Positions 38,399 through 48,100 of a DNA stretch of 64,000 nucleotides are shown in pieces; the first letter of the stretch is position 1; each line of letters opens with the position of its first letter. The notes below the pieces were generated by a model. That model saw only the letters and a list, made by a program, of their open reading frames with translations, had not been told where the DNA came from and did not search any database. The position numbers and the translations under genes are program-made. Source of the stretch: Massilia aquatica (lineage in GTDB: Bacteria; Pseudomonadota; Gammaproteobacteria; Burkholderiales; Burkholderiaceae_D); the NCBI RefSeq assembly GCF_011682045.1, contig NZ_VVIW01000013.1, forward strand, positions 1 to 64,000. The letters are read 5' to 3'.

Positions 38399-39520
38399 AT
38401 GGCGGCGGTCAGGCTCACAGGCATACGCAAGTCGTATGGCGCGCAGGCGGTGCTGCACGGGATCGATCTCGATATCGGCGATGGCGAGTTCGTGGTCTTC
38501 GTGGGCCCGTCCGGCTGCGGCAAGTCGACCCTGCTGCGCGCCATCTGCGGGCTGGAAGACATTGACGGCGGCGACATCCTGATCGACGGCGCGCGCGTGA
38601 ACGACGTGCCGCCGGCGCAGCGCGGGCTGGCCATGGTGTTCCAGAGCTACGCGCTGTACCCGCACATGAGCGTGTACGAAAACATGGCGTTCGCCCTGAA
38701 ACTGGCGGGCAAGCGCAAGTCGCAGATCGACGTGGCGGTGCACAAGGCCGCGCAGACCTTGCAGATCGAAGCGCTGCTCGAGCGCCGGCCCAAGGAACTG
38801 TCGGGCGGCCAGCGCCAGCGCGTGGCGATCGGACGCGCCATCGTGCGCCAGCCGGCCGTGTTCCTGTTCGACGAACCGCTGTCGAACCTGGACGCCTCGC
38901 TGCGGGTGCAGATGCGCATCGAGCTGGCCAGGCTGCACCGCACCCTGGCCACCACCATGATCTACGTCACTCACGACCAGGTCGAGGCAATGACCCTGGC
39001 CGACCGCATCGTGGTGCTGCGCGCCGGGCGGGTGGAACAGGTGGGCGCGCCAATGGCGCTGTACCACCGGCCCGACAACCTGTTCGTGGCCGGCTTTTTG
39101 GGCGCGCCGCCGATGAATTTTTTACGCGGCGAGATCCGCCAGTGGAACGCCGGGCAGGCGGTGGTGGCGCTGGCCGGCGGCACCCAGCTGATGGTGTGCG
39201 TGGCCGAGAGCATGGCGCCGGGCGCGCGCGTTACCCTGGGCATGCGCCCGGAGCACATTGCGCCGCATGTTACCGACGGCATTCCGGCGACCGTGTTCGC
39301 GGTCGAACGGCTGGGCGAAGGCACGTATCTGTACGCCACGGTCGCCGGCAGCGCCGAGCAGGTGGTGGTGCGCGCCGACCCGGACGCCAATTGGGACGTG
39401 GGCCAGTATCTGCTGCTTGGCGCACCGCTCTCGCGCATCCACGTGTTCGGCGAAAACGGCAGGCGTTGCCCGCCTGCGGGCGAGCCTGGGACCGCCGGAC
39501 TTGCACCGGCTTGCGCCTGA
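38399..39520 (+). CDS. sugar ABC transporter ATPase (MalK/UgpC/MsmK type)
   Basis: 373 residues. Walker A GPSGCGKST (36-44), Q-loop VFQSYALYPHM, signature LSGGQ (134-138), Walker B VFLFDEP (154-160) with catalytic Glu159 and switch His192 are intact. The C-terminal OB-fold domain (about 240-355) is that of CUT1 ATPases. It starts one base after the GH94 stop. The minus-strand operon lacks an ATPase, so this protein probably powers the transporter of that operon; shared control by the divergent operators fits. MalK-type ATPases can also serve several transporters. Confidence 0.94.
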   Translation: MAAVRLTGIRKSYGAQAVLHGIDLDIGDGEFVVFVGPSGCGKSTLLRAICGLEDIDGGDILIDGARVNDVPPAQRGLAMVFQSYALYPHMSVYENMAFALKLAGKRKSQIDVAVHKAAQTLQIEALLERRPKELSGGQRQRVAIGRAIVRQPAVFLFDEPLSNLDASLRVQMRIELARLHRTLATTMIYVTHDQVEAMTLADRIVVLRAGRVEQVGAPMALYHRPDNLFVAGFLGAPPMNFLRGEIRQWNAGQAVVALAGGTQLMVCVAESMAPGARVTLGMRPEHIAPHVTDGIPATVFAVERLGEGTYLYATVAGSAEQVVVRADPDANWDVGQYLLLGAPLSRIHVFGENGRRCPPAGEPGTAGLAPACA

Positions 39521-39758
39521 GCGGTTTTTGATCTAAGCTCGCTCTGTCGAAAATGGTAGACCGGTGTGGTGAGCCCCGGTCAGCCTGCCGCACCCGTGGC
39601 GGGCAAACAATCCAGCCCATGGGGGCCGCGGACCGCGACGGAAGGCGGACCTGCGCCGTTTTTCCGTGACGGCGCCGTCTCGACCCGGCTGTTCTCCTCC
39701 GTCCGGAATACGCCCTGTCCTTCGCCGTGCCTGCGGCAGCTCACCACAAGGACGTACC
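39521..39758. other. 238-bp leader before the monooxygenase gene
   Basis: It contains a GACCGG...CCGGTC inverted repeat near 39558-39580 and a GCGCCGT / ACGGCGC hairpin at 39653-39675 whose loop includes a T run. Neither makes a convincing terminator, and I recognise no known riboswitch. Confidence 0.3.
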
Positions 39759-41330
39759 ATGCAAAACCATTCCCTCTCCCACGACAGCGCCGTCCTGATC
39801 ATCGGCGGCAGCCTGGTCGGACTATCGGCCGCCTTGTTCCTGGCGCGCCGCGGCGTCGCCACCATCGTCATCGAAAAACACCACGACAGCGCGCCACATC
39901 CGCGTGCGATGGGCTTCACCGAACGCACCATGGAGCACTACCGCGCGGCCGGCATCGGCGAGCGCATTGCGCAAGTGCCGCCCCAGGCCCGCCTGCGCCG
40001 CGTGCGGGCCGATTCGCTGACCGGCGCCTGGCGCCAGGAGACCGAATGGACGCCTGGCGAAACGCAGGAGCGGCGCGCCAGCGCGTCTCCCTGCGGCGGC
40101 GCGGCCATCGCCCAGGACAGCCTGGAACCGATTTTGCGCAGCGCAGCCACGCAGCAAGGCGCCGACCTCAGGCTGGGACACGAACTGCTCTCTTTCCAGC
40201 AGGATGACCAAGGCGTGACGGCACAGGTACGGGTACGCGACAGCGGCGCGCTGGTCACGCTGCGCGCCGCTTACCTGATCGGCGCCGACGGCGCGGCCAG
40301 CCCGGTGCGTACTGCGCTGGGCATCGAACGCCAGGGCATCGGCCACCTGCGCACGCTGCGCAGCATCCTGTTCCGCTGCCCCGGCGCCGAACCGTACCTG
40401 GCGCGCGGCATCACGCAGTTCGACATCGAGCAGCCCGGATTCAAGTGCTTCCTGACCACCTACGGCGACGGCCGCTGGGCCTTGATGTTCGACCAGACGC
40501 AGCCCGTCGGCGACGACCTGGTGGCGCTGGTGCGGCGCGCGCTCGGCCAGGACCTGGCGGTCGAGGTGCTGGCCACCGGGTGCTGGGAGCTTGCCGGCCG
40601 CATCGCCGATCGATTTTCGCGAGGGCGCGTGTTCCTGGCCGGCGACGCCGCCCACCAGCTGCCGCCCACCCGTGGCGGTTTCGGCGCCAATACCGGGATC
40701 GACGACGCCGCCAACCTGGCGTGGAAGCTGGCCATGGTCGTGCAGGCACGCTCGTCGCCCCTGCTGCTCGACACCTACGATGAAGAACGCCGCCCAATCG
40801 CCTGGCTGCGCCACCAGCAGACGTTCGCGCGGCCCGACTATGCCCACTGGGCCAAGGGGACGCTGGAGCACGTAGCGCTGTTCGGCAATGAAGCGATGGA
40901 GCTGGGCCAGTTGCAGCGCTCCGCCGCCATCCCCGGCGCCGCGGCCGGACTGCCGCCGGCGGCACATCCCGATCAATGGGCCGGCCAGCCGGGAACCCGC
41001 ATCCCCCATGTGTGGGTCGAGGGCGGGGGAAGCACGCTGTCCACGCTGGATTTGGCCACCGACGGCTTCGTCCTGCTGGCGCGGGCGCGCGGCTGGATCG
41101 ACGCCGCACGCGCGCGGACCGGGCCGGCATGGCCGCTGCGCGCCTTGCAGGTCGGCGTGGATATCGTTTTCCCGGCGGACGCCAGCTTCGAGCATCGCTT
41201 CGGCGTCGGTGCGGACGGGGCTGTGCTGGTGCGCCCGGACGCGCTCATCGCATGGCGGGCAAGCGGCCTGCCTGCCGATCCGGCCCGGACCCTGGCCGAG
41301 GCGATGAAGCAGGTGGCGATGCTCGCTTAA
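39759..41330 (+). CDS. FAD-dependent aromatic-ring monooxygenase (PF01494 type)
   Basis: 523 residues from the ATG at 39759, which has AAGGAC upstream; the frame continues further 5' but without family sequence. The dinucleotide-binding block VLIIGGSLVGLSAALFLARRG lies near the N-terminus (first Gly shifted from the usual GxGxxG), and the second FAD motif GDAAHQLPPTRGGFGANTGIDDAANLAWKL starts at residue 295. A C-terminal thioredoxin-like extension is present. These enzymes hydroxylate phenolic or polyketide substrates with NAD(P)H and oxygen. The closest-looking relatives are the PgaE/RdmE/TetX-like group. The natural substrate cannot be read from the sequence, and no pathway genes flank it. 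Confidence 0.9.
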   Translation: MQNHSLSHDSAVLIIGGSLVGLSAALFLARRGVATIVIEKHHDSAPHPRAMGFTERTMEHYRAAGIGERIAQVPPQARLRRVRADSLTGAWRQETEWTPGETQERRASASPCGGAAIAQDSLEPILRSAATQQGADLRLGHELLSFQQDDQGVTAQVRVRDSGALVTLRAAYLIGADGAASPVRTALGIERQGIGHLRTLRSILFRCPGAEPYLARGITQFDIEQPGFKCFLTTYGDGRWALMFDQTQPVGDDLVALVRRALGQDLAVEVLATGCWELAGRIADRFSRGRVFLAGDAAHQLPPTRGGFGANTGIDDAANLAWKLAMVVQARSSPLLLDTYDEERRPIAWLRHQQTFARPDYAHWAKGTLEHVALFGNEAMELGQLQRSAAIPGAAAGLPPAAHPDQWAGQPGTRIPHVWVEGGGSTLSTLDLATDGFVLLARARGWIDAARARTGPAWPLRALQVGVDIVFPADASFEHRFGVGADGAVLVRPDALIAWRASGLPADPARTLAEAMKQVAMLA

Positions 41331-41432
41331 GCAGGATGCGGCCAGGTACAAAGCGCGCTTGCCTGGCCCAGGCGCTGCCCGGATTCCGTTAAAATGGCTG
41401 CCTGGGCAATTAAGCAAGCTGGGCAGTGAAGA

Positions 41433-42290
41433 ATGCAACTGGTGCGCCCTCCGAGCGACAACAAAGCTGATCAGATGAGACCATCCGAACACCGACCAGG
41501 CTGCGTGGCAGCGCCCCTCCCCGCCAGCATGGCCGCCGCGCTGGCGGGCTACACGTGGGAGCGCGAGGCCAGCGGCGAGTCCGGCGCCGGCGTCTACCGG
41601 CTGCACGGCAAGAAGGATTGCCCCGATCTGTTTCTCAAGCACGGAAACGATGCGGTTGCAGACCAGATTACCGATGAAATGACGAGAATGCTGTGGCTGG
41701 TCCGGTATATTCCGGTGCCGGAAGTTGTGCAATTCGTGCGCACGCCAGATCGGGCCTGGCTGCTGATGAGCGCAATGAACGGCGTGACGGCGCGCCACAT
41801 GCTGGAATCGCAGCCCGAACCCGGCCCTGCCGTCGTCGACGCATTGGCGGCATTCCTGCGGCGCCTGCACGCCATTCCGGTGAGTGCATGTCCATTCAAC
41901 GCCGATCACACTGTCAGGCTTCGGCTGGCACGGCAGCGCATCGACGCGGGCGCCGTCGATGTCGATGATTTCGATGACGAGCGCGAAGGCTGGACCGCCG
42001 AACAAGTGTGGGAAGCGCTACAGCGCCATCTGCCGCTCGTGCCCGACCCGGTCGTCACCCATGGCGACTTCTCGCTCGACAATTTGATGATCCACGACGG
42101 CGCGGTAGTCGGATGCATCGATGTCGGGCGCGCCGGAGTCGCCGATTGCTACCAGGATCTTGCCATTCTGTGGAACAGTCTCGGTGAATTTGGGGAGGCG
42201 CTGCAGGAAAGGATGTTTTTGCAATACGGCCTTGCGGTTCCCGATCAACGCAAGCTGCAATTCCATTTGCTGCTGGACGAGCTGTTCTAA
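41433..42290 (+). CDS. APH(3')-type aminoglycoside phosphotransferase homologue
   Basis: 285 residues from the first ATG; an internal ATG at 41475 would give 271, closer to the usual APH(3') length, and neither has a clear ribosome site. The kinase landmarks are intact: Lys69 in LFLKHGN, the Brenner motif HGDFSLDNLMI with catalytic Asp212 and Asn217, and CIDVGRAGVAD with Mg-binding Asp230. The tail YQDLAILWNSL...LQFHLLLDELF is the APH(3') C-terminal signature, normally ending in DEFF. It should transfer phosphate from a nucleotide to the 3'-hydroxyl of kanamycin-type aminoglycosides. Whether it confers resistance depends on expression and substrate range. Base composition matches the surroundings, so it may be an intrinsic chromosomal gene. 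Confidence 0.88.
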   Translation: MQLVRPPSDNKADQMRPSEHRPGCVAAPLPASMAAALAGYTWEREASGESGAGVYRLHGKKDCPDLFLKHGNDAVADQITDEMTRMLWLVRYIPVPEVVQFVRTPDRAWLLMSAMNGVTARHMLESQPEPGPAVVDALAAFLRRLHAIPVSACPFNADHTVRLRLARQRIDAGAVDVDDFDDEREGWTAEQVWEALQRHLPLVPDPVVTHGDFSLDNLMIHDGAVVGCIDVGRAGVADCYQDLAILWNSLGEFGEALQERMFLQYGLAVPDQRKLQFHLLLDELF

Positions 42291-42347
42291 GCTCGGTCGC
42301 ACATGAACGGTTTGCCGGAACCTGTCGTGAAACTGCCTGTAAAACCT

Positions 42348-42749
42348 TCACCGACTCGCTAACGCCGTGGGCTTGCGCCACATCTGCAGATAAAACTGCT
42401 GGATATCGGCTGCGATGAATTCCCACGCCCACGCTTTTTCCTCATCGCTGGCATCCCACATGATATTTTCGGCATACGATACATCCACGATGGAGAGGAG
42501 CGCATCCGGATTAGCCCGATACTGATCGGCCAGGAAACCGGTCTGCGCCCGGATTGCCGCGCTGTCTTTTCGCTTGATCGCCTCGGTAATCCTGCCCGCA
42601 AAGGCCTCTACCCACGTATGGGGATAGTCATCATATTCTGCAGGGTCCCAGTTGCGTTCGGCGAGCCATTTTCCGGTCAGTGCCGCCCCCTCCGGAAATC
42701 GCGTGCGGATGTTGCTGACAAGCCGGTTTTCAGCGATATACATATCCAT
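42348..42749 (-). CDS. small cytosolic protein, DUF7674-like
   Basis: 133 residues, acidic and Trp-rich, without signal or membrane segments. The pattern WVEAFAGRITEAI...NIMWDASDEEKAWAWEFI...FYLQMWRKP recalls the DUF7674 family, whose function is not established. Its start lies three bases after the stop of the DUF4265-like gene, so the two are probably one transcript. An alternative ATG is at 42745. Convergent with the phosphotransferase gene. Confidence 0.75.
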   Translation of the reverse strand: MDMYIAENRLVSNIRTRFPEGAALTGKWLAERNWDPAEYDDYPHTWVEAFAGRITEAIKRKDSAAIRAQTGFLADQYRANPDALLSIVDVSYAENIMWDASDEEKAWAWEFIAADIQQFYLQMWRKPTALASR

Positions 42750-42752
42750 CCG

Positions 42753-43178
42753 TCAATGACGCCATGCAGGAAAAGCCATCGCAAAACCCAGGCTTTCCAG
42801 CCTGTCCATTAACTCATTGACTGCCTCCGGGTCGGCCGACGCCGGCACATCGACTGCATAGTGCTTGAACTGAGGAAGATGTTCAATGCCGAGGTCCAGA
42901 TCCAGCAGCTCATGCTCGTATTGTCCCAAATCGGGTCCGGCGTGATCGCTGATCCAGACCAGCGAATGCCCTGACGATTCCATCACAGTGAAGTCGAACA
43001 CGCAGCCGTTGACGGCATCCGGTTCGGCGGAAAACCAGTCGCCGACCGCCAGGCCCTTGATAAAGAAGGGACTGCTTTTCAAACGGTAGCCGGCATCGGT
43101 CTTTTCACACCATACATGCTCGGTTGCCACAGGTGGCCATCCATCGACAACATCGAGCGCAAACGCGACCTTTTCCAT
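42753..43178 (-). CDS. DUF4265-like protein
   Basis: 141 residues from the ATG at 43178, chosen because AGGAG lies 6 bases upstream; the longer frame has no family sequence. The block VAFALDVVDGWPPVATEHVWCEK...YRLKSSPFFIKGLAVGDWFSAEP followed by ESSGHSLVWI matches the DUF4265 pattern. The function is unknown. Members are sometimes found near polymorphic toxin and immunity genes, but no toxin is adjacent here. Divergent from the EamA transporter gene. Confidence 0.8.
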   Translation of the reverse strand: MEKVAFALDVVDGWPPVATEHVWCEKTDAGYRLKSSPFFIKGLAVGDWFSAEPDAVNGCVFDFTVMESSGHSLVWISDHAGPDLGQYEHELLDLDLGIEHLPQFKHYAVDVPASADPEAVNELMDRLESLGFAMAFPAWRH

Positions 43179-43290
43179 CCAATCTCCTGATGTAAGTACA
43201 CACTGGCGTTTACCCGCCCCGATGCAGCGCGCAACGCTTCGTGCCACACTAGCAGACTTGGCAATTAAATGCATGACAGGAATATATCCG

Positions 43291-44238
43291 ATGTGGACTG
43301 GCGTACTGTGCGGCCTGCTGGCCGGCGCGATGTGGGGCATGGTGTTCATCGTGCCGGAACTGTTGCCGGCGTTTTCGCCGGTCGAGCTGGCCGTGGGCCG
43401 CTACATCGCCTACGGGGCGATTGCCACCGGGCTGATGCTGCCGCGCCTGCGCGGCCTCCTGGGGCGGCTCGACCGCAGCGACTGCGGCGCGCTGGTGCGC
43501 CATGCGCTGGCCGGCAATATCGTGTACTACATGCTGCTGGCGCTGGGCGTCAAGCTGGCCGGGGTGGCGCCGACCTCGCTCATCATCGGCCTGCTGCCGA
43601 TCACCGTCACCCTGCTCGGGCGCAAAGACCATGGCGCCATTCCCCTGTCGCAACTGGCGCTGCCGCTGCTGGTGGTGGGCGCCGGCATCGCCTGCATCAA
43701 TCTCGATGTGTTCCTGCATGCACGCGCCAGCGGGGCCGCTCCCGGCGCCACCCTGCTGGGCGTGCTGTGCGCCTTCGGTGCGCTGCTGTGCTGGAGCTGG
43801 TACGCGCTCGACAATACGCGTTTCCTCAAGCGCAATGCGCATTTCAGCAGCGCCGAATGGTCGGCCCTGTATGGCATGGCCAGCGGCCTCATCGCACTGC
43901 TGGTCGGGACGCTGGCGTTTGCGGTCTGGCATGGCGAGGTCACCGGCGCGGCCGCTGCGGCAAGCGGGCGCAACTGGACAATGTTCTGGATCGCCAACAC
44001 CCTGCTGGCGCTGGGCGCCTCGGTGATCGGCAATCACCTGTGGAATATCGCCAGCCGGCGCGTGCCGGTCACCCTGGCCGGCCAGCTGATCCTGTTCGAA
44101 ACGCTGTTTGCGCTGCTGTACGGCTTCATCTACCAGCAGCGCCTGCCGCGCATGCTGGAAGCGGCGGCGATCGTGCTGCTGGTTGCCGGCGTGCTGTGGT
44201 CGGTGCGGGTACACGCGCTGCAGCCGCCCCATGCCTGA
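43291..44238 (+). CDS. EamA/DMT-family transporter
   Basis: 315 residues from the ATG at 43291, preceded by AGGAA about 8 bases upstream. About ten hydrophobic helices in two repeats; the first begins WTGVLCGLLAGAMWGMVFI and the second half LLCWSWYALDN. Inner-membrane permease of the drug/metabolite superfamily; the substrate is not predictable. An in-frame ATG at 43273 is a possible alternative start. Ends 12 bases before the end of the convergent lipoprotein gene. Confidence 0.9.
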   Translation: MWTGVLCGLLAGAMWGMVFIVPELLPAFSPVELAVGRYIAYGAIATGLMLPRLRGLLGRLDRSDCGALVRHALAGNIVYYMLLALGVKLAGVAPTSLIIGLLPITVTLLGRKDHGAIPLSQLALPLLVVGAGIACINLDVFLHARASGAAPGATLLGVLCAFGALLCWSWYALDNTRFLKRNAHFSSAEWSALYGMASGLIALLVGTLAFAVWHGEVTGAAAAASGRNWTMFWIANTLLALGASVIGNHLWNIASRRVPVTLAGQLILFETLFALLYGFIYQQRLPRMLEAAAIVLLVAGVLWSVRVHALQPPHA

Positions 44239-44250
44239 GTGGGGCGACGC

Positions 44251-45161
<911 letters not shown>

Positions 45162-45162
<1 letters not shown>

Positions 45163-48100
45163 TACCAGAAATGGGCGCCATCGACCAGGCCGGGCGTGTA
45201 GCCAATGATGCTCAGCGCCATGAAAGCGGGCGCGCCCGGATCGGTGATCACACCGTCCGCCTTGCCGTCGGCGTCGAACTGGCCGCCGTCGGTGAGCCGG
45301 AAGTCGAGGCGCAGCTTACCGCCTTCGAGCCCGATCGCGCCGCCATGCGCGGCGCTGGCCAGGTTGACCCAGATGCCGTCCGCGTTCGCCTTCCAGTAGC
45401 CGTTGATACCCAGGGCCGTATCGAGGTAGAGGCTGAATTTTTCCGTCGCGCCGGCGGTACGCACGGTCGACGAAAAGGAAAGCAGTCCGAGCGGCATCGC
45501 CATACCGGACGGCAGCTCGGCTGGTGCGTCGAGCTGGCGCATATTGTTCAGGGTGACGGGATTGGCCAGGCTGGCGTCGATCTTGCCGTCCACCGAACCG
45601 GCGACCAGCGTGATGTACAGCGGCGGCGCGCTGGATGGACTGCTTTGCGCCGTTGGCGTGGTCAGGAACAGCGCCGAACCGACACCCGGCTGGCGGCTGT
45701 CGGCAATGCCGTCGCCGTTGCCGTCGCCCGCCATTGCAGCGCCGCCGGTCGCCGGCGGCAGGCCGGGCGCGGCATCTTCGACGGCGTCCGGCACATTGTC
45801 GCTATCGGAAACCGGAGTCGGGGTCGGGGTCGGAGTCGGAGTCGGGGTCGGAGTCGGAGTCGGAGTCGGCTCCGGCGTCGGCGTCGGCGTGGGCGTCGGC
45901 ACCCTGGCGTCGATGCGCACCCCGGCCACGGACGGCACGCCGCTCAGTGCCGGCGCGGCAAGGTTGCCCGCCGCGTCGTGCAGGACGGCGCCGTTCAACG
46001 CCAGGCTGCCCAGCGCAATGCCATCGAGGTCGAGCATGCCGGCGCCGACCGCCATGCGGAAATTGGTGGCAGCACTGCCGCTGCCGGCCACGTAGTCGGC
46101 ATAGGCGATGACGCCGTTGTCGAGCATGATGGCCAGGCGCGGGGAACCGCCCGCGCTGTCGAGCTGGACCGGCTCGGACCAGTTGAGGATGAAGTCGAGC
46201 TGCTGGCCGGCGCCGTACGTGGCGTCGGCCGGCACGCCGACCGACAGCACCGCCGGCGCCACGCCATCGATCGCGTAATTGCCGGAACTGGTGGCGCCGC
46301 TGCCGGGATTGCCCGCCGCGTCGCTCAGGCCCGCATAACTGAGCCCGATCGCATTGACCGGCGCCGTGATGCCCGCCAGCGGCGTGAGCGTCGCCGTCCA
46401 GGTGCGCCCGCCATCGTTGCTGATCACCTGGCTGAGGGTAGCATTGCCCACGCTCAGGCTGGCGTTGTCGAAACCGCTGACCGGCTCGCCGAAGGCGATC
46501 GTCACCAGCGCCGTCGCGCCGGCCCCGAGCAGGCTTGCCGCTACCGTGACGGTTGCCGCCGGGCCCTTGCTGTCGACCGCATAGGCGGACGAGAGGACGG
46601 CGCCGGCGCCGGCGTTGCCGGCCAGGTCGAGCACGCCTCCCAGGTCGAGGCTGATGAGGTTGACGGCGGCCTCGACCCCGGCCATCGGGGTCAGCGGCGC
46701 GCTCCAGGTGACGCCGCCGTCGATGGTGGCGAGGGTGCCGACGCTGGCGTTCGGCACGCTCAGGTCCTCGCTGCCGACGCCGCTCACCGCTTCGGTGAAG
46801 GTGATGGTGAGCTGGGCGCCCGCGGCGCTGGTCAGGGTGGCGTTGCTCAGCACCATGCTCGCGCCCGGCAGGCGGGTATCGATCGTGTAATTGTTGGACG
46901 TGCTCAGGCCAAGGCCGGAAATGCCGCCCACGCTCACACCGGTGTTGTCGAGAACGATCTGGTTGCTGGTGCTGGTGACATTCGCGGCCGGCGTGAGCGT
47001 CGTCGTCCAGGTGACGTTGCCGTCGCTGCTAGTGAGCGCGCCGAGCGTGCCGTTGGCCACGCTCAGGTCGGCGCCGTCGAAGCCATCGACCGCCTGGCTG
47101 AAGACGATCGTCACCAGCGAGCTGGCGCCCGCCTTCAGGGCCGCCGTGGTCACCACCACGGTGCTGCTCAAGGAGGGAGTCTGGACCGTGTAATTGGCTG
47201 AAGTGCTGGTCCCGGCGCCGGGGTTGCCGGCCACGTCGGTCAGCCCGCCGTTGGCCAGGCTGATGACATTCGTGTTGCTGCTCGTTCCCGGCGCCGGCGT
47301 CAGGGTGGCGTTCCAGGTAAGGCCACCGTCGGCGCTGGCGACCGGGCTCAGGGTGCCGCTGCCGATGCTCAGGTCGTCGTTGGCGAAGCCGCTCACCGCT
47401 TCCGTGAAGGTGATCGTCACCAGGCTCGTTTCGCCGTGGGTGAGCGCGGCGTCGGCCAGCACGATGGCGGCATTGCCCGGCGCGGTCGTGTCGAGCACAT
47501 ACGCCTGGTCGAGCGCGGCGCCGCTGTTGCCTGCGGCGTCGCTCAGCCTGGCCTTGAGCGTGTTGCTGGACACCAGGGTCTGTCCGGCCAGGCTCCAGGT
47601 GGTCTGGCCGGGCAGGATGACGGCCGGGCTCCAGGTGGCGCCATTGTCGAGCGAGACTTCGACCCGCTCGCCGGCCGCCAGCGGCGCGCTGATGGTGCCG
47701 CTGACGGTCTGGGCCGCGCTGCGGGTGATGAAGTCGGTGGCGCTGGCGCCGCCGTCGTTGTCGAAGGCGATGCTGGCGATCGTGGTGGCGGGCGCCGTGG
47801 TGTCGATCGCGATGGCCTGGCTGGCCCCGAGCGAGCCGGCGGCCCCGGGCGTGGCAAGGGTCAGCACGGCGTCGGCGCTGGTCGCGCTGCGGATGCTGCC
47901 GCCGTCGAGCACCAGCGCCGCGGCGCTCAGATAATCGAGGTCGGCGCTGGTGTCGCCCGCCTGCACCGTGTAGTGGAAGGTCAAGGTGGCGCTGCCGCTG
48001 CCGCTGGCGTAGGTGGCGTCGCGGTCGATGGCGCCGGTTTCCAGGCTCAGGCGCGGAACGCCGGCCACGGTCACCGCTTCGCTGAAGGTCACTGTCAGCA

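Noticed and set aside
35263-38634. A minus-strand open frame of 1123 codons opposite the GH94 gene
   Set aside because: The product is low-complexity, and the plus strand has unmistakable GH94 blocks; it is a codon-bias shadow.
39521-39758. Possible riboswitch or terminator in the structured leader before the monooxygenase
   Set aside because: Hairpins are present, but no consensus of a known riboswitch and no stem followed by a T run.
39822-42005. A minus-strand open frame of 727 codons opposite the monooxygenase and phosphotransferase genes
   Set aside because: It spans two well-supported genes on the other strand and has no recognisable domain.
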